In this document: piece by piece, positions 9,523 through 18,809 of the stretch
Position numbering within the stretch: position 1 is the first letter of the stretch
How the letters are laid out: each line of letters starts with the position of its first letter
Assembly: GCA_021806945.1 (NCBI GenBank)
Contig: JAKAPQ010000009.1
Coordinates: 1-32,857 of the forward strand
Direction of reading: 5' to 3'
DNA from: a bacterium
GTDB lineage: Bacteria > Vulcanimicrobiota > Vulcanimicrobiia > Vulcanimicrobiales > Vulcanimicrobiaceae
Length of the DNA: 32,857 nucleotides
The notes under the pieces: model-generated
The model's input: only the letters and a program-made list of their open reading frames with translations
Told to the model about the DNA's origin: nothing
Databases searched by the model: none
Made by a program: the position numbers and the translations under genes

Positions 9523-9639
9523 CTAGTCATGCTCCTCGTTAAAGCAGAAGCCCCCGCCGGACGGGCGGGGGCTTCTGCTTGGTCGAATGATTATCGCGTT
9601 CTGCAGGGAGCAACCTCGACCGATCCGGACGACGGGCAT
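9523..9639 (-). CDS. Putative leader ORF upstream of leuA (MPVVRIGRGCSLQNAIIIRPSRSPRPSGGGFCFNEEHD)
   Basis: ATG 8 nt after predicted -10; Ile-Ile-Ile run just before the hairpin; reads through the hairpin and stops 2 nt before the leuA GTG. Confidence 0.4.
   Translation of the reverse strand: MPVVRIGRGCSLQNAIIIRPSRSPRPSGGGFCFNEEHD
9542..9580. terminator. Perfect 17-bp stem hairpin upstream of leuA (candidate attenuator)
   Basis: AAGCAGAAGCCCCCGCC-GGACG-GGCGGGGGCTTCTGCTT. Confidence 0.75.
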
Positions 9640-9647
9640 CTTCGACT

Positions 9648-9677
9648 ACGCTATCACGGCGGCGCACGGCCGGTCAA
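9648..9677 (-). promoter_or_regulatory. leuA leader promoter: TTGACC-N18-TAGCGT
   Basis: -35 at 9677-9672, -10 at 9653-9648, then 8 nt to ATG 9639. Confidence 0.55.
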
Positions 9678-9680
9678 CGC

Positions 9681-9696
9681 ATTAACGAAGGTTAAT
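9681..9696. promoter_or_regulatory. Putative operator ATTAACGAAGGTTAAT
   Basis: Shared 10-bp-period ATTAA-type repeat; see 16231-16246 and 20289-20304. Confidence 0.5.
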
Positions 9697-9700
9697 CCAT

Positions 9701-9730
9701 TTGACAGCCGCACGTTTTCTCTGGTATGGA
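9701..9730 (+). promoter_or_regulatory. proC promoter: TTGACA-N18-TATGGA
   Basis: TTGACA 9701-9706, TATGGA 9725-9730, 8 nt, ATG 9739. Confidence 0.7.
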
Positions 9731-9738
9731 GAGTCATC

Positions 9739-10587
9739 ATGGAAAACGTAGGAATCATCGGACTGGGAACGATCGGCACGGCCATCGCGGAGGGCCTTCA
9801 CGCGGCGCTCCCGGATCTCGAGATTCTCGGGACGCGGCGCCAAGGCGCCATGCCGGCGTATGTAACACCGTGTGCCGGTAATCGCGAGTTGTTGCGACGG
9901 GCGCGGCTGGTCCTCTTCTGCATCAAGCCCCAGCACGCAACGGCGATCCTCGAGGACCTGCGTCCCGGACTCGGGCCCGAGCATCTCGTGGTTTCGACCT
10001 GTGCCGGGCTCGATATCGACACGCTCTGCAAACATGCCGGTAACGCGAAGGTCGCGCGGGCGATGCCGAATCTTCCATGTCAGATCGGCGAAGGGATGAC
10101 GGCGCTCTGCTTCCCGCCTGCCTGGACCGCAGCAGCGCGCGATCTCGTTACCCGTCTCTTCGATGCGATCGGCAAGACCGTCGTCGTCGAAGAGCGGCAT
10201 TTCGATGCCGTAACGGCGCTCAGCGGATGCGGGCCGGCGTACGTCTACACGATCATCGAGGCCCTGAGCGACGGCGGCGTGAAGCAAGGCCTGCCCAGGG
10301 ATATCTCTAAGCTGCTCGCCGCGCAGACGGTTCTCGGCTCCGCGCAGCTCGTTTTGAGCACGCATCTTCACCCCGCGGAGCTGCGCGACCGCGTGGCCAC
10401 GCCGGCCGGCTGCACGATCGACGCGCTCGCGTGCCTGGAGGACGGGCGTCTGCGGGGCACGCTGATCTCCGCGGTCGCGGCGGCGGCCGAGCGGAGCGCC
10501 GTTCTCACGCGTATAGCAGCCAGCGCTCGCGCCACCGATTCTGACCGCGCGTCGCGTTCAGGTACGCCAGGCGCAGAGATGCCGTAA
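9739..10587 (+). CDS. proC: Pyrroline-5-carboxylate reductase
   Basis: VGIIGLGTIGTAIAEGL, KVARAMPNLPCQIGEGMTAL, ALSGCGPAYVYTIIEALSDGGVKQGL, PAGCTIDALACLEDGRLRGTLISAV. Confidence 0.93.
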   Translation: MENVGIIGLGTIGTAIAEGLHAALPDLEILGTRRQGAMPAYVTPCAGNRELLRRARLVLFCIKPQHATAILEDLRPGLGPEHLVVSTCAGLDIDTLCKHAGNAKVARAMPNLPCQIGEGMTALCFPPAWTAAARDLVTRLFDAIGKTVVVEERHFDAVTALSGCGPAYVYTIIEALSDGGVKQGLPRDISKLLAAQTVLGSAQLVLSTHLHPAELRDRVATPAGCTIDALACLEDGRLRGTLISAVAAAAERSAVLTRIAASARATDSDRASRSGTPGAEMP

Positions 10588-11422
10588 TCGGGCGTGCAGC
10601 CGGGAACTGCGCGCCGTCGACCTCGGAGATTGGCATGACCTCCGATGCAGTGCCGGTGAAAAACGCCTCGTCGGCACCGAGAAAGGCGTCGACCGTGAGC
10701 GTTTCGATGCGCACGCCGATGCCGAGATCGCGCGCCAAGTCGATCACCGTAGCCCGCGTGATTCCAAGGAGCACGTCGGCGGATTCATCGTTCGTATAGA
10801 GCACGCCGTCGCGTACGATGAAGACGTTCTCGCCACTGCCTTCGGCGATCTCTCCGCGGTCGTTGAGGAGTATCGCCTCGTCGAAACCGCGCCCGAATGC
10901 CTCCTGCAAGGCCAAAATCGAATTGGTATAATGCCCGCTCGCCTTCACGGTGGATGGAAGCGACCGCGACGGCGTTTTTTGAAATGGTGAGATCGTCACG
11001 CGTGCGCCGCGCGGATCGTCACCGATCAGGGACCCGTTCAGCGACCGAAGCGCGATCAAGACACGCGTCGGGCAATTGTCGCGCGGGGCAAGCGAGATGC
11101 CGTTTTGGCCGAAGAAGACCAGCGGCCGGATGTAGCCGGACGAGAACGCGTTGGATTTCAGCGTCTCCACGACCGCTTCACAAAGGTCGCGAACCGTAAA
11201 CGGGATAGCGAGCCCGTAAACCTCGGCCGAGCGAAAGAGGCGCTCGACGTGATCGCGTAACCGGAAGACAGCCGTTCCCCAGGCCGTTTCGTAGGCGCGT
11301 ATTCCCTCGAACACCGCCGACCCGTAGTGCAGCGCGTGCGTGAACGGCTGGATCGCAACGTCGTCAGCGTCGCGAATCGCACCATCGAACCAGACGAATT
11401 CGCGCTGCGCCGATGCGATCAT
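10505..11422 (-). CDS. ilvE: Branched-chain amino-acid aminotransferase
   Basis: [75 protein letters not shown] at 11422 overlaps the ilvD stop (ATGA). Confidence 0.93.
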   Translation of the reverse strand: MIASAQREFVWFDGAIRDADDVAIQPFTHALHYGSAVFEGIRAYETAWGTAVFRLRDHVERLFRSAEVYGLAIPFTVRDLCEAVVETLKSNAFSSGYIRPLVFFGQNGISLAPRDNCPTRVLIALRSLNGSLIGDDPRGARVTISPFQKTPSRSLPSTVKASGHYTNSILALQEAFGRGFDEAILLNDRGEIAEGSGENVFIVRDGVLYTNDESADVLLGITRATVIDLARDLGIGVRIETLTVDAFLGADEAFFTGTASEVMPISEVDGAQFPAARPITASLRLAYLNATRGQNRWRERWLLYA

Positions 11423-13098
11423 CGAAGATGACGCGCGCTCGTCACCGCGCCGTCCGCGGCGGACCCGACGAGTGCAACGTATTTTGCAAACACCCCACCG
11501 GCATAGCGCCCTAGCGGAGCAACCCAACTCTGCAGGCGTTCGCGCAGCAAAGCGTCCTCGACCGCGACGTCGATGCGGCGTGCTGCGATATCGATCGTGA
11601 TGACGTCGCCGTCGCGCAATGCCGCAATCGGCCCGCCGACCGCAGCTTCGGGCGCGACGTGGCCGAGCATGAATCCGCGCGTGCCGCCGCTGAACCGACC
11701 ATCGGTGACCAGGGCTACGTCGGGGCCGAGGCCGGCACCCACGATCGCGCCGGTAACCCCGAGCATTTCGCGCATCCCCGGGCCGCCTTTGGGCCCTTCG
11801 TAGCGAATGACGAGCACGTCGCCCGCGACGATGCGTCCTTCCATCACGGCACGCATGGCGTCTTCTTCGCAATCGAAGACGCGCGCCGGCCCCTCGTGTC
11901 GCGTCCGCGTGAAGCCGGCGAATTTCATGATCGCGCCGTCCGGCGCGACGTTGCCGCGCAAGACCGCCAGGCCCCCATTAGGTTTGAACGGACGACCGGC
12001 CGTGGCGATGACGCCCTGTCCCGGCGACTCGACGACGGTCGCCACGGCTTGCTCGAGCGTCGTTCCATGCGCAGTGGCAGCCCCGCCATGGACGAGATTA
12101 CCCTCGACGAGGCGCTTGATGATGAGCGCCGTTCCGCCGGCCCGGTCCACGTCGAGCGCGACATACTGTCCGGCCGGGCGAAGATCGGCGATGACCGGCG
12201 TCTGCCGGCTGATGCGATCGAACTCATCCAACTTCAAAACGACGCCGGCTTCCCGCGCAATTGCGATGAGATGCAGTACGGCATTCGTCGAACCCCCGGT
12301 GCCCGTCACGAGCGCGATTGCATTTTCGAAGGCTTCTCGCGTCAACAGATCGCGCGGCACCACGTTTCGCTCCAGCAGGTCCATGACGAGCGCTCCGGCT
12401 GCGCGCCCGACCTGCTCGCGGCGCATATCGGTCGCACCGACGCTCGAACTTCCTAGCGGGGAGAGACCGAGCATCTCGAGCGCCATAGCCATCGTGTTGG
12501 CCGTATATTGGCCGCCGCATGCGCCGGCGCCGGGACAGGCGCGGTCTTCGATGCGTTTGAGTTGCGCCTCATCGATCGTGCCTGCCCCACAAGCGCCGAT
12601 CGCCTCGAACACGTCGACGATCGTCAAATCGCGGCCGTCGAGATTTCCCGGAGCGATCGGGCCGCCGTAAAGCACGACCGACGGGACGTTTAAGCGAGCG
12701 AACGCCATCGCGGCCGCGGGAATCGTCTTGTCGCAGCCGACCAGCCCGATCATCGCATCGAACAGATAGCCGTGCCCACAGAGTTCGATCGAATCCGCGA
12801 TCACTTCACGCGAGACCAGCGAGGCCTTCATGCCCTCGGTGCCCATCGCGATTCCATCGCTGATGGCGATCGTGTTGAATTCCATCGGCGTTCCGCTGGC
12901 AGCACGAACGCCGGCCTTCACGTGTTCGGCGAGTTCGCGCAGGTTGTACCCGCACGGCATCGTCTCCGCCCACGTGTTGGCGATGCCGACGATCGGCTTT
13001 GCCAGATCGCCGTCGGTGAACCCGATCGCCTTGAACATCGCTCGCGCCGCGGCGCGCTGAGGCCCCTGCGTGAGCGCTGCGCTTCGAGATTTCAACAT
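11419..13098 (-). CDS. ilvD: Dihydroxy-acid dehydratase
   Basis: [105 protein letters not shown]. Confidence 0.96.
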   Translation of the reverse strand: MLKSRSAALTQGPQRAAARAMFKAIGFTDGDLAKPIVGIANTWAETMPCGYNLRELAEHVKAGVRAASGTPMEFNTIAISDGIAMGTEGMKASLVSREVIADSIELCGHGYLFDAMIGLVGCDKTIPAAAMAFARLNVPSVVLYGGPIAPGNLDGRDLTIVDVFEAIGACGAGTIDEAQLKRIEDRACPGAGACGGQYTANTMAMALEMLGLSPLGSSSVGATDMRREQVGRAAGALVMDLLERNVVPRDLLTREAFENAIALVTGTGGSTNAVLHLIAIAREAGVVLKLDEFDRISRQTPVIADLRPAGQYVALDVDRAGGTALIIKRLVEGNLVHGGAATAHGTTLEQAVATVVESPGQGVIATAGRPFKPNGGLAVLRGNVAPDGAIMKFAGFTRTRHEGPARVFDCEEDAMRAVMEGRIVAGDVLVIRYEGPKGGPGMREMLGVTGAIVGAGLGPDVALVTDGRFSGGTRGFMLGHVAPEAAVGGPIAALRDGDVITIDIAARRIDVAVEDALLRERLQSWVAPLGRYAGGVFAKYVALVGSAADGAVTSARHLR

Positions 13099-14111
13099 AC
13101 GCGAAACTTCAACTCTTCGTCCTGCGGCGCCAGCCACGGCATCAGCGCCCGCAAACGTTCTCCGACCTGCTCGATCGGATGCGACCGCGCGGCGTCGCGG
13201 AACCGGTCGAATCCTCCGGAGCCGGCCGCATGTTCTCGCACCCATTCGCGCGCGAAGCTCCCGTCCTGAATCTCGCCGAGCACCGCTCGCATGGCCTTGC
13301 GCACCTCTTCTCCGATGATGCGCCGTCCGCGCGTATAGTCGCCGTACTCGGCGGTGTTACTGATCCCCTCACGCATGCCACCGATACCCCGTTCGTGCAT
13401 GAGATCGACGATCAGCTTGAGTTCGTGCAAACATTCGAAGTACGCCATCTCCGGCGCGTAGCCCGACTCCACGAGTGTCTCAAAACCCGCCGTAACGAGC
13501 GCCGAGACGCCGCCGCACAGCACGGCCTGCTCTCCGAAAAGATCGGTCTCGGTTTCGTCTTTGAAGGTCGTTTCGAGGATCCCCGCACGCCCGCCGCCGA
13601 TGGCACCGGCGTACGCGAGCGCCAGCTCGCGCGTGTTGCCCGAAGGATCTTGGTGTACGGCGATCAAGCAAGGAGTGCCGCGCCCTGCTTCATATTCCGA
13701 ACGCACGAGCCGCCCGGGGCTCTTCGGGGCGACCATGAACACGTTGGCGTTTTTCGGTGGGACGACCGTCCCGAAATGGATGGCGAAGCCGTGTGCGAAC
13801 GCAAGATAAGCGTTCGGGCGCAAACGGTCGCCGACGGAGTGCAAATAGACCGACGGTTGTTCTTCGTCGGGAACCAACAGCATGACGACATCGGCCATCG
13901 CAGTTGCTTCCTCGACGCTCGCGTAGCGCAAACCGTCTTCGCGTGCGATTGCTTCGGATCGCGAATGCGCGCGCAAACCCACGACGACGTCGGCGCCGGA
14001 GTCGTGCAGGTTACACGCGTGGGCGCGTCCCTGACTGCCGTAGCCGATCACGGCAATCGTCTTTTGCGAGAGCACGCGGCGGTCCACATCGCGGTCGTAG
14101 AATACGTTCAT
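13092..14111 (-). CDS. ilvC: Ketol-acid reductoisomerase
   Basis: [93 protein letters not shown]. Confidence 0.96.
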   Translation of the reverse strand: MNVFYDRDVDRRVLSQKTIAVIGYGSQGRAHACNLHDSGADVVVGLRAHSRSEAIAREDGLRYASVEEATAMADVVMLLVPDEEQPSVYLHSVGDRLRPNAYLAFAHGFAIHFGTVVPPKNANVFMVAPKSPGRLVRSEYEAGRGTPCLIAVHQDPSGNTRELALAYAGAIGGGRAGILETTFKDETETDLFGEQAVLCGGVSALVTAGFETLVESGYAPEMAYFECLHELKLIVDLMHERGIGGMREGISNTAEYGDYTRGRRIIGEEVRKAMRAVLGEIQDGSFAREWVREHAAGSGGFDRFRDAARSHPIEQVGERLRALMPWLAPQDEELKFRVC

Positions 14112-14323
14112 GGATTGTTCTCCTTGTCTTCCCGAGCGAGTTTGTCTATTTGCATACGCAGACGTGCGAGCGCTTCGGAGGGGCCGTCGAGATGGATACG
14201 AACGCGAAACGAACCATCGCGCTGCAATGCTTCCACACGCGTGTAGACGCAGCCGAATCGGTGCGCAAGATGAATGAGACGCGCGAGGATCCTACCGTCG
14301 CGTACGTTCAACGCTGCAATCAT
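14108..14323 (-). CDS. Very short acetolactate synthase small subunit (IlvM/IlvN-like ACT domain), 71 aa
   Basis: [37 protein letters not shown]... ACT-like; sits between ilvB and ilvC with ATGA overlaps. Confidence 0.7.
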   Translation of the reverse strand: MIAALNVRDGRILARLIHLAHRFGCVYTRVEALQRDGSFRVRIHLDGPSEALARLRMQIDKLAREDKENNP

Positions 14324-16020
14324 CGCTCCGCCTCCATCATCTCGTGCATCGCCTGGCCGGCCGGAACGATCGGCCAGACGTTCTCCTCGGGATAGCAGGC
14401 GCAGTGCAGCAGCATCGCCGACGGATGCGCGATCAGCCGTTGGAGAGCGCCGGCGAGATCTTCCGGTGCCCGTACCGATTCCGCGCGTATCCCGTACGCG
14501 TGCGCGATCTCGCAGAACTCCGGGTTATCGCTCAGGTTGGTCGCCGAATAACGGGCGTCGTAGAACAACTGCTGCCATTGCCGCACCATACCGAGGTTGC
14601 GGTTGTCGATGAGCACGATCTTTACCGGCAGATCGTAGCGCCGAATCGTCGCCAGCTCGGCGAGCGACATTTGAAATCCACCGTCTCCGACGATCGCCAC
14701 CACCGGGCGCCCCCCAGGCACAAACGCCGCCCCGATCGCCGCGGGAAGGCCGAAACCCATCGTACCCAGCCCCGCGGAGGTCAGAAAATTGCGTGGATGC
14801 GCCGGGCGCGCCCGCTGCGCGGCCCACATTTGATGCTGGCCCACATCGGTTGCCACGATGGCGTCCGGCGCTAGCCGTTCGAAGAGTTCGCCGATTGCAT
14901 CGGTAGCGCTGAGCCTCCCCGATTGAGATCGGTCGCGCGGCAGTGATCCTCCGAGCGCGCGCACGCGCTCGCACCAGTCGTCGAAGGTGGGAATCTGCTG
15001 CCCATCGAGCGCCGCGACCAGTTCGCGGAGCGTTTCGCGCAGATCGCCGTGCAGGCACACGTCCGCGCGAACGATCTTTCCGAATTCGCTGCTGTCGATA
15101 TCGGCATGAACGATCTTCGCGCCGGGGGCGAAGCGATTGGGCGGCCCCGTCACGCGGTCGTCGAACCGCATGCCAAAAGCCAAGATGAGATCGGCCTGCG
15201 CGACGGCGAGATTGGCGGCTTTCCATCCGTGCATTCCGAGCATCCCGAGAAAGCGTTCGTCCTGCGGATCGGCGGCGCCCAATCCGTTGATCGTCGCCGC
15301 GTGCGGCAGGCGCACCCGCTCGCAGAAGCGCCGGTAGACCGCGCTCGCATCCGCAGCACGCACGCCGCCGCCGATTATCGCAACGGGCTGCCGTGCGCTG
15401 CGAATCAATTCGACGGTCGCGGTAACCGCCGCGTGCGACGCACGGGGCAATGTCCTCGAACCAAGCGAACGAATCGGCGTCGAATCCTCCGGAACGATCG
15501 TCTTCAAGACGTCGGTCGGCAGATCGAGTAACACGGGTCCCGGGCGTGGTCCGCGCGCCAATCGAAACGCCGTCCGCAGCGCGGGCAAGAGATCGCGCGC
15601 GTTGCGCACGACGAGGTTGCGTTTGGTGATCGCATGCGTAATTGCGGTAATGTCGGCTTCTTGAAAGCCGTCGGTTCCCATCAGGGTAGTGCTGACCTGG
15701 CCCGTGATGGCGACGAGTGGAATGCTGTCCATCATGGCATCGAGGATCCCGGTAACGAAGTTTGTGGCACCGGGACCAGACGTCGCCACGCAGACGCCGA
15801 CCTTGCCGCTAGCGCGTGCGTATCCGCCCGCTGCAAATACCGCCGCAGCCTCGTGGCGAACCAGAACGTGGCGAAGCCGGTGTCCGAACAGCGCATCGTA
15901 AAGCGGCATGATCGCGCCGCCCGGGTAGCCGAAGATCACCTCGACGCCCTCGGCCCAAATCGCGTCGAGAATGACCCGCGCGCCGGTACGCTGGGCTTGC
16001 TCGGCTCGCTCGGCAATCAC
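14320..16020 (-). CDS. ilvB: Acetolactate synthase large subunit
   Basis: VIFGYPGGAIMPLYDAL, VLVRHEAAAVFAAGGYARASGKVGVCVATSGPGATN, GMRFDDRVTG, GLGTMGFGLPAAIGA, GDGGFQMSLAELATIRRYDLPVKIVLIDNRNLGMVRQWQQLFY (ThDP motif). Confidence 0.96.
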   Translation of the reverse strand: MIAERAEQAQRTGARVILDAIWAEGVEVIFGYPGGAIMPLYDALFGHRLRHVLVRHEAAAVFAAGGYARASGKVGVCVATSGPGATNFVTGILDAMMDSIPLVAITGQVSTTLMGTDGFQEADITAITHAITKRNLVVRNARDLLPALRTAFRLARGPRPGPVLLDLPTDVLKTIVPEDSTPIRSLGSRTLPRASHAAVTATVELIRSARQPVAIIGGGVRAADASAVYRRFCERVRLPHAATINGLGAADPQDERFLGMLGMHGWKAANLAVAQADLILAFGMRFDDRVTGPPNRFAPGAKIVHADIDSSEFGKIVRADVCLHGDLRETLRELVAALDGQQIPTFDDWCERVRALGGSLPRDRSQSGRLSATDAIGELFERLAPDAIVATDVGQHQMWAAQRARPAHPRNFLTSAGLGTMGFGLPAAIGAAFVPGGRPVVAIVGDGGFQMSLAELATIRRYDLPVKIVLIDNRNLGMVRQWQQLFYDARYSATNLSDNPEFCEIAHAYGIRAESVRAPEDLAGALQRLIAHPSAMLLHCACYPEENVWPIVPAGQAMHEMMEAER

Positions 16021-16040
16021 CGCATCTCCCCTCTTCCAAG

Positions 16041-16073
16041 AAAAAGGCCCCTCGCCGGACCGGCGGGGGCTCC
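16041..16073 (-). terminator. Attenuator terminator upstream of ilvB
   Basis: Minus strand GGAGCCCCCGCCGGTCCGGCGAGGGGCCTTTTT: GC-rich stem plus T5. Confidence 0.85.
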
Positions 16074-16095
16074 TGCGTCTTTCTTCATCAGAGTC

Positions 16096-16179
16096 TTACG
16101 CAAAGGCCGATCTGCACGGATCCGAATGGAACGGCCTAGTAAGGAGTACGCGTACGAGGAGTCGAGTCGCTATCGGCAT
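16096..16179 (-). CDS. ilv leader peptide MPIATRLLVRVLLTRPFHSDPCRSAFA
   Basis: 27 aa, LLVRVLL cluster; ATG 8 nt after -10; terminator follows. An alternative in-frame ATG lies at 16197. Confidence 0.75.
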   Translation of the reverse strand: MPIATRLLVRVLLTRPFHSDPCRSAFA

Positions 16180-16187
16180 GTGCAGGA

Positions 16188-16216
16188 ACCGTATCATGCG
16201 CGCCCCAGCGCGTCAA
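16188..16216 (-). promoter_or_regulatory. ilv leader promoter: TTGACG-N17-TACGGT
   Basis: -35 at 16216-16211, -10 at 16193-16188. Confidence 0.55.
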
Positions 16217-16230
16217 CGAATCCGGTGCAT

Positions 16231-16246
16231 ATTAATCGGGATTAAC
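16231..16246. promoter_or_regulatory. Putative operator ATTAATCGGGATTAAC
   Basis: ATTAA repeated at a 10-bp period upstream of the ilv leader promoter; overlaps the lysC stop. Confidence 0.5.
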
Positions 16247-16975
16247 GTTTTCACCGCCGACGTGCGTTCCCAGACCGCTGCGCAAGCCGATAATGCGCAG
16301 GCTCGTCCCCGTTCGGTACGCGAATTCCGCGGCGCGCTCTTGCATCACGCGTGCGCCGCTGCGCGCCAGATCGCGCAATTGTTTTAGCGATAACCGCTCG
16401 AAAGCCGAGGCACCCGGCTGTTCGCGCGGGTCCGCGTCGTACACGCCGTCCACGTCGGTATAGATTTCGAGCGGAACGTTGCCGAGGGACCAGGCGACGG
16501 CAACGGCGGTCAAATCGCTGCCACCGCGCCCGATCGTGGTGAGCCGCCCATCGCCGGTCGAGCCTTGGAAACCGGCCACCACCGGAACGACACCCTCGGC
16601 AACGAGCCGCTCGAGCAGTACCGGCCGTACCGCGACGATCTCGGCATCGCCGTGCGCCTCGTCGGTGAGAATACCGGCTTGCGCTCCGCTCAGCGCGATC
16701 GCACGCACGCCGCGCGCAGATAGTTCCTCGGCAAACAGGCCCGCACTGATCAATTCACCGCACGCGAGCACCAAATCGCGATTCGCGCTGCCCGGCGCAC
16801 TTCCAACCAAGGCTGCCAGTGCATCGGTCGAATACGGCGAGGGCGCTCGGCCGAGTGCCGATACGACGACCACCGGATCGCGTCGTTCCCCAACGGCAGC
16901 CAGCACGCGTCCGATGGCGATCTCCCGCAGTTCGCGCGTCGCAAGCGACGAACCACCGAATTTCTGAACGATCAT
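16232..16975 (-). CDS. lysC: Aspartate kinase, catalytic domain only (247 aa, no ACT)
   Basis: MIVQKFGGSSLATRELREIA, VVVVSALGRAP, TIGRGGSDLTAVAVAWSLG, EIYTDVDGVYDADPR; ends at SGLGTHVGGENVNPD, before where ACT domains would begin. Confidence 0.9.
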   Translation of the reverse strand: MIVQKFGGSSLATRELREIAIGRVLAAVGERRDPVVVVSALGRAPSPYSTDALAALVGSAPGSANRDLVLACGELISAGLFAEELSARGVRAIALSGAQAGILTDEAHGDAEIVAVRPVLLERLVAEGVVPVVAGFQGSTGDGRLTTIGRGGSDLTAVAVAWSLGNVPLEIYTDVDGVYDADPREQPGASAFERLSLKQLRDLARSGARVMQERAAEFAYRTGTSLRIIGLRSGLGTHVGGENVNPD

Positions 16976-17922
16976 AGGCGGCTCACTGCGACCAAATCGC
17001 CAATTATCGCCGACGCCGTTTGCTCGCGCCCCGCTCCAGGCCCGATCAGAGTCAGAGTACCGCATCCACGCCCAATCACGCGAACCACGTTCTGCGCTCC
17101 CGTCGCTGCGGCCATCGGATCGGCAAGCGGCACGACGACCGGCTCGACCACCGCCTCCAATCGAGTGCGATTTCCTTTGAGCGTGGCAACCAAACGCAAG
17201 GCGCCGCCGTCGGCACGCGCGTCGCGGACCTGCCGGCGATCGATCGCCTCGATGCCGGTGCGCGCAATGCTTTGCCACGGGAGCCAGCGCTCGAACGCGG
17301 CGTGAGCGAGCAGCGAGAGCTTTTGCGCCGTGTCGGTGCCGTTGAGATCGTTCGCGGGATCGGACTCGGCATATCCGTGTGCCCGCGCCGATTCGAGCGC
17401 GGCGCCGAACTCGCAGCCGGCTTCCATTGCGACCAAGATGTAGTTGGTCGTGCCGTTCAGGATTCCGGATATTTCGAGGATCTCTTCGCCGGCCAGCGCC
17501 GAGCGCAGCACGGAGAGCGCCGGAATAGCACCGCCCACTGCTGCGTCGAACAGCAGCTGGACGCCGCGATCGCCGGCAAATGCGAAAAGTTCCGGTCCGT
17601 GCGTTGCGATGAGCGCTTTGTTGGCAGAGACGACGTGCTTGCCGCAGGCTATCGCCTCCTTTACGAGATCGTATGCCGGCTCGAGCCCGCCCAGGCATTC
17701 GACGATCACGTGGGTGCGCGAGTCTCGAATAACATCCATGGCATCCGCGGTCACATGCGCCATGACTGCCTGCGGGTGACGCGTTTTTCGAACGTCGCGT
17801 ACGAGTACGCCCCGAAGCGAAAACGCCGCCACGTCGCGGTCGTGCGCGTGCAGTAGGCGCTCTGCTACGCCGCTGCCGACGGTTCCGCACCCAAGGAGGC
17901 CGACGTTCACGGTGCGTTTCAT
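16972..17922 (-). CDS. hom: Homoserine dehydrogenase without C-terminal ACT domain
   Basis: VNVGLLGCGTVGSGVAERL, VSANKALIATHG, FDAAVGGAIPALSVLR, ILNGTTNYIL, GYAESDPANDLNGTDTAQKLSLLA; 316 aa. Confidence 0.94.
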   Translation of the reverse strand: MKRTVNVGLLGCGTVGSGVAERLLHAHDRDVAAFSLRGVLVRDVRKTRHPQAVMAHVTADAMDVIRDSRTHVIVECLGGLEPAYDLVKEAIACGKHVVSANKALIATHGPELFAFAGDRGVQLLFDAAVGGAIPALSVLRSALAGEEILEISGILNGTTNYILVAMEAGCEFGAALESARAHGYAESDPANDLNGTDTAQKLSLLAHAAFERWLPWQSIARTGIEAIDRRQVRDARADGGALRLVATLKGNRTRLEAVVEPVVVPLADPMAAATGAQNVVRVIGRGCGTLTLIGPGAGREQTASAIIGDLVAVSRL

Positions 17923-18809
17923 GCCGTCGCCTTCGTAACAAGCAACCCCTGCGATGCAATCGCCGTCGGCACGATCCGCGCACCGACTCCGGCACGCCTA
18001 AAACACGCCGCTACGCGATCCGGCGCGTCGCCCGCGCCACCCTCCGAGAGCAGCAACACGCTTGGCCCGGCCCCGGACAGCACGACGTGCACGCCGAAAG
18101 CCGATTGCCCTAGCGCTTCCGAAAGACCTGGGAAAAGCGCTGCCCGGTACGGTTGATGAACGCAATCGCGAGTGGCGAGATCGAGCCGTGCGAGCCGCCC
18201 GCTCGCCAAACAAGCCGCCAGCATGCTCGCGCGCTGTAACGATCGGCCGACGTCGGCGCGCGCGTACGATGCCGGCAGCACCCGTCGCGCGGCAGCCGTA
18301 TCCAACGGGCGATCGGGAATGACGAGCGTGCAGCGCAGCGCCTCCGGCACCGGCAACGGCAACGTGCAGAGGTGCGGCCCTTCTTGCAGCACGAAACATA
18401 AGCCGCCGTAAAGTGCCGCCGCTGCGTTATCGGCGTGGCCTTCGGCCTGCACGAGTAAGCGCAGCATTTCATCTCTCGAGACCGCGTCGCCCCGAGCTCG
18501 GTTCGCAATCGTCATCCCGCAGAGCAACGCTGCAGCGCTACTGCCCAAACCGGCTCCAAGCGGAATATCGTTGTGAATATCGATCTCGAAGGCAAACGAT
18601 TGTGGAGCCTCGGCGATCAATGCGATGCCCGCGCGAACGCGCTCGGCCAGCCCGTCATGCGTCGGCAGCTGCGAACCGGTAACGCGTACGTACGGCGGAC
18701 CATCGCCGGCTCTCGCGCGTGCCGTCATGCGCAGATCGAGCGCGATCGCGACCGAATCGAATCCCGAGCCGAGATTCGCCGAGCTAGCCGGCACGCTGAC
18801 TTCGATCAT
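17919..18809 (-). CDS. thrB: Homoserine kinase (GHMP family)
   Basis: VPASSANLGSGFDSVAIAL, DIPLGAGLGSSAAALLCGM, HADNAAAALYGGL, VVLSGAGPSVLLL. Confidence 0.94.
   Translation of the reverse strand: MIEVSVPASSANLGSGFDSVAIALDLRMTARARAGDGPPYVRVTGSQLPTHDGLAERVRAGIALIAEAPQSFAFEIDIHNDIPLGAGLGSSAAALLCGMTIANRARGDAVSRDEMLRLLVQAEGHADNAAAALYGGLCFVLQEGPHLCTLPLPVPEALRCTLVIPDRPLDTAAARRVLPASYARADVGRSLQRASMLAACLASGRLARLDLATRDCVHQPYRAALFPGLSEALGQSAFGVHVVLSGAGPSVLLLSEGGAGDAPDRVAACFRRAGVGARIVPTAIASQGLLVTKATA

Noticed and set aside
11423-11872. N-terminal extension of the 455-aa ORF containing ilvE
   Set aside because: Shifted-frame reading of ilvD; the true start is ATG 11422.
13179-14246. Long plus-strand ORF (355 aa) opposite ilvC, and similar ORFs opposite fbaB (1094-1867), ilvD (11659-12456) and hom (17020-17856)
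   Set aside because: Antisense shadows of strongly conserved genes in GC-rich DNA; translations are Arg/His/Asp-rich with no recognisable motif.
16041-16216. T-box riboswitch upstream of ilvB (also considered for thr and leu)
   Set aside because: No T-box AGGGUGGNACCGCG-like sequence or specifier stem seen; leader peptide with alternative pairings explains the region better.
16976-17995. N-terminal half of the 587-aa ORF 16232-17995
   Set aside because: Only the part from 16975 (MIVQKFGGSS) is LysC; the rest is a shifted-frame reading of hom.
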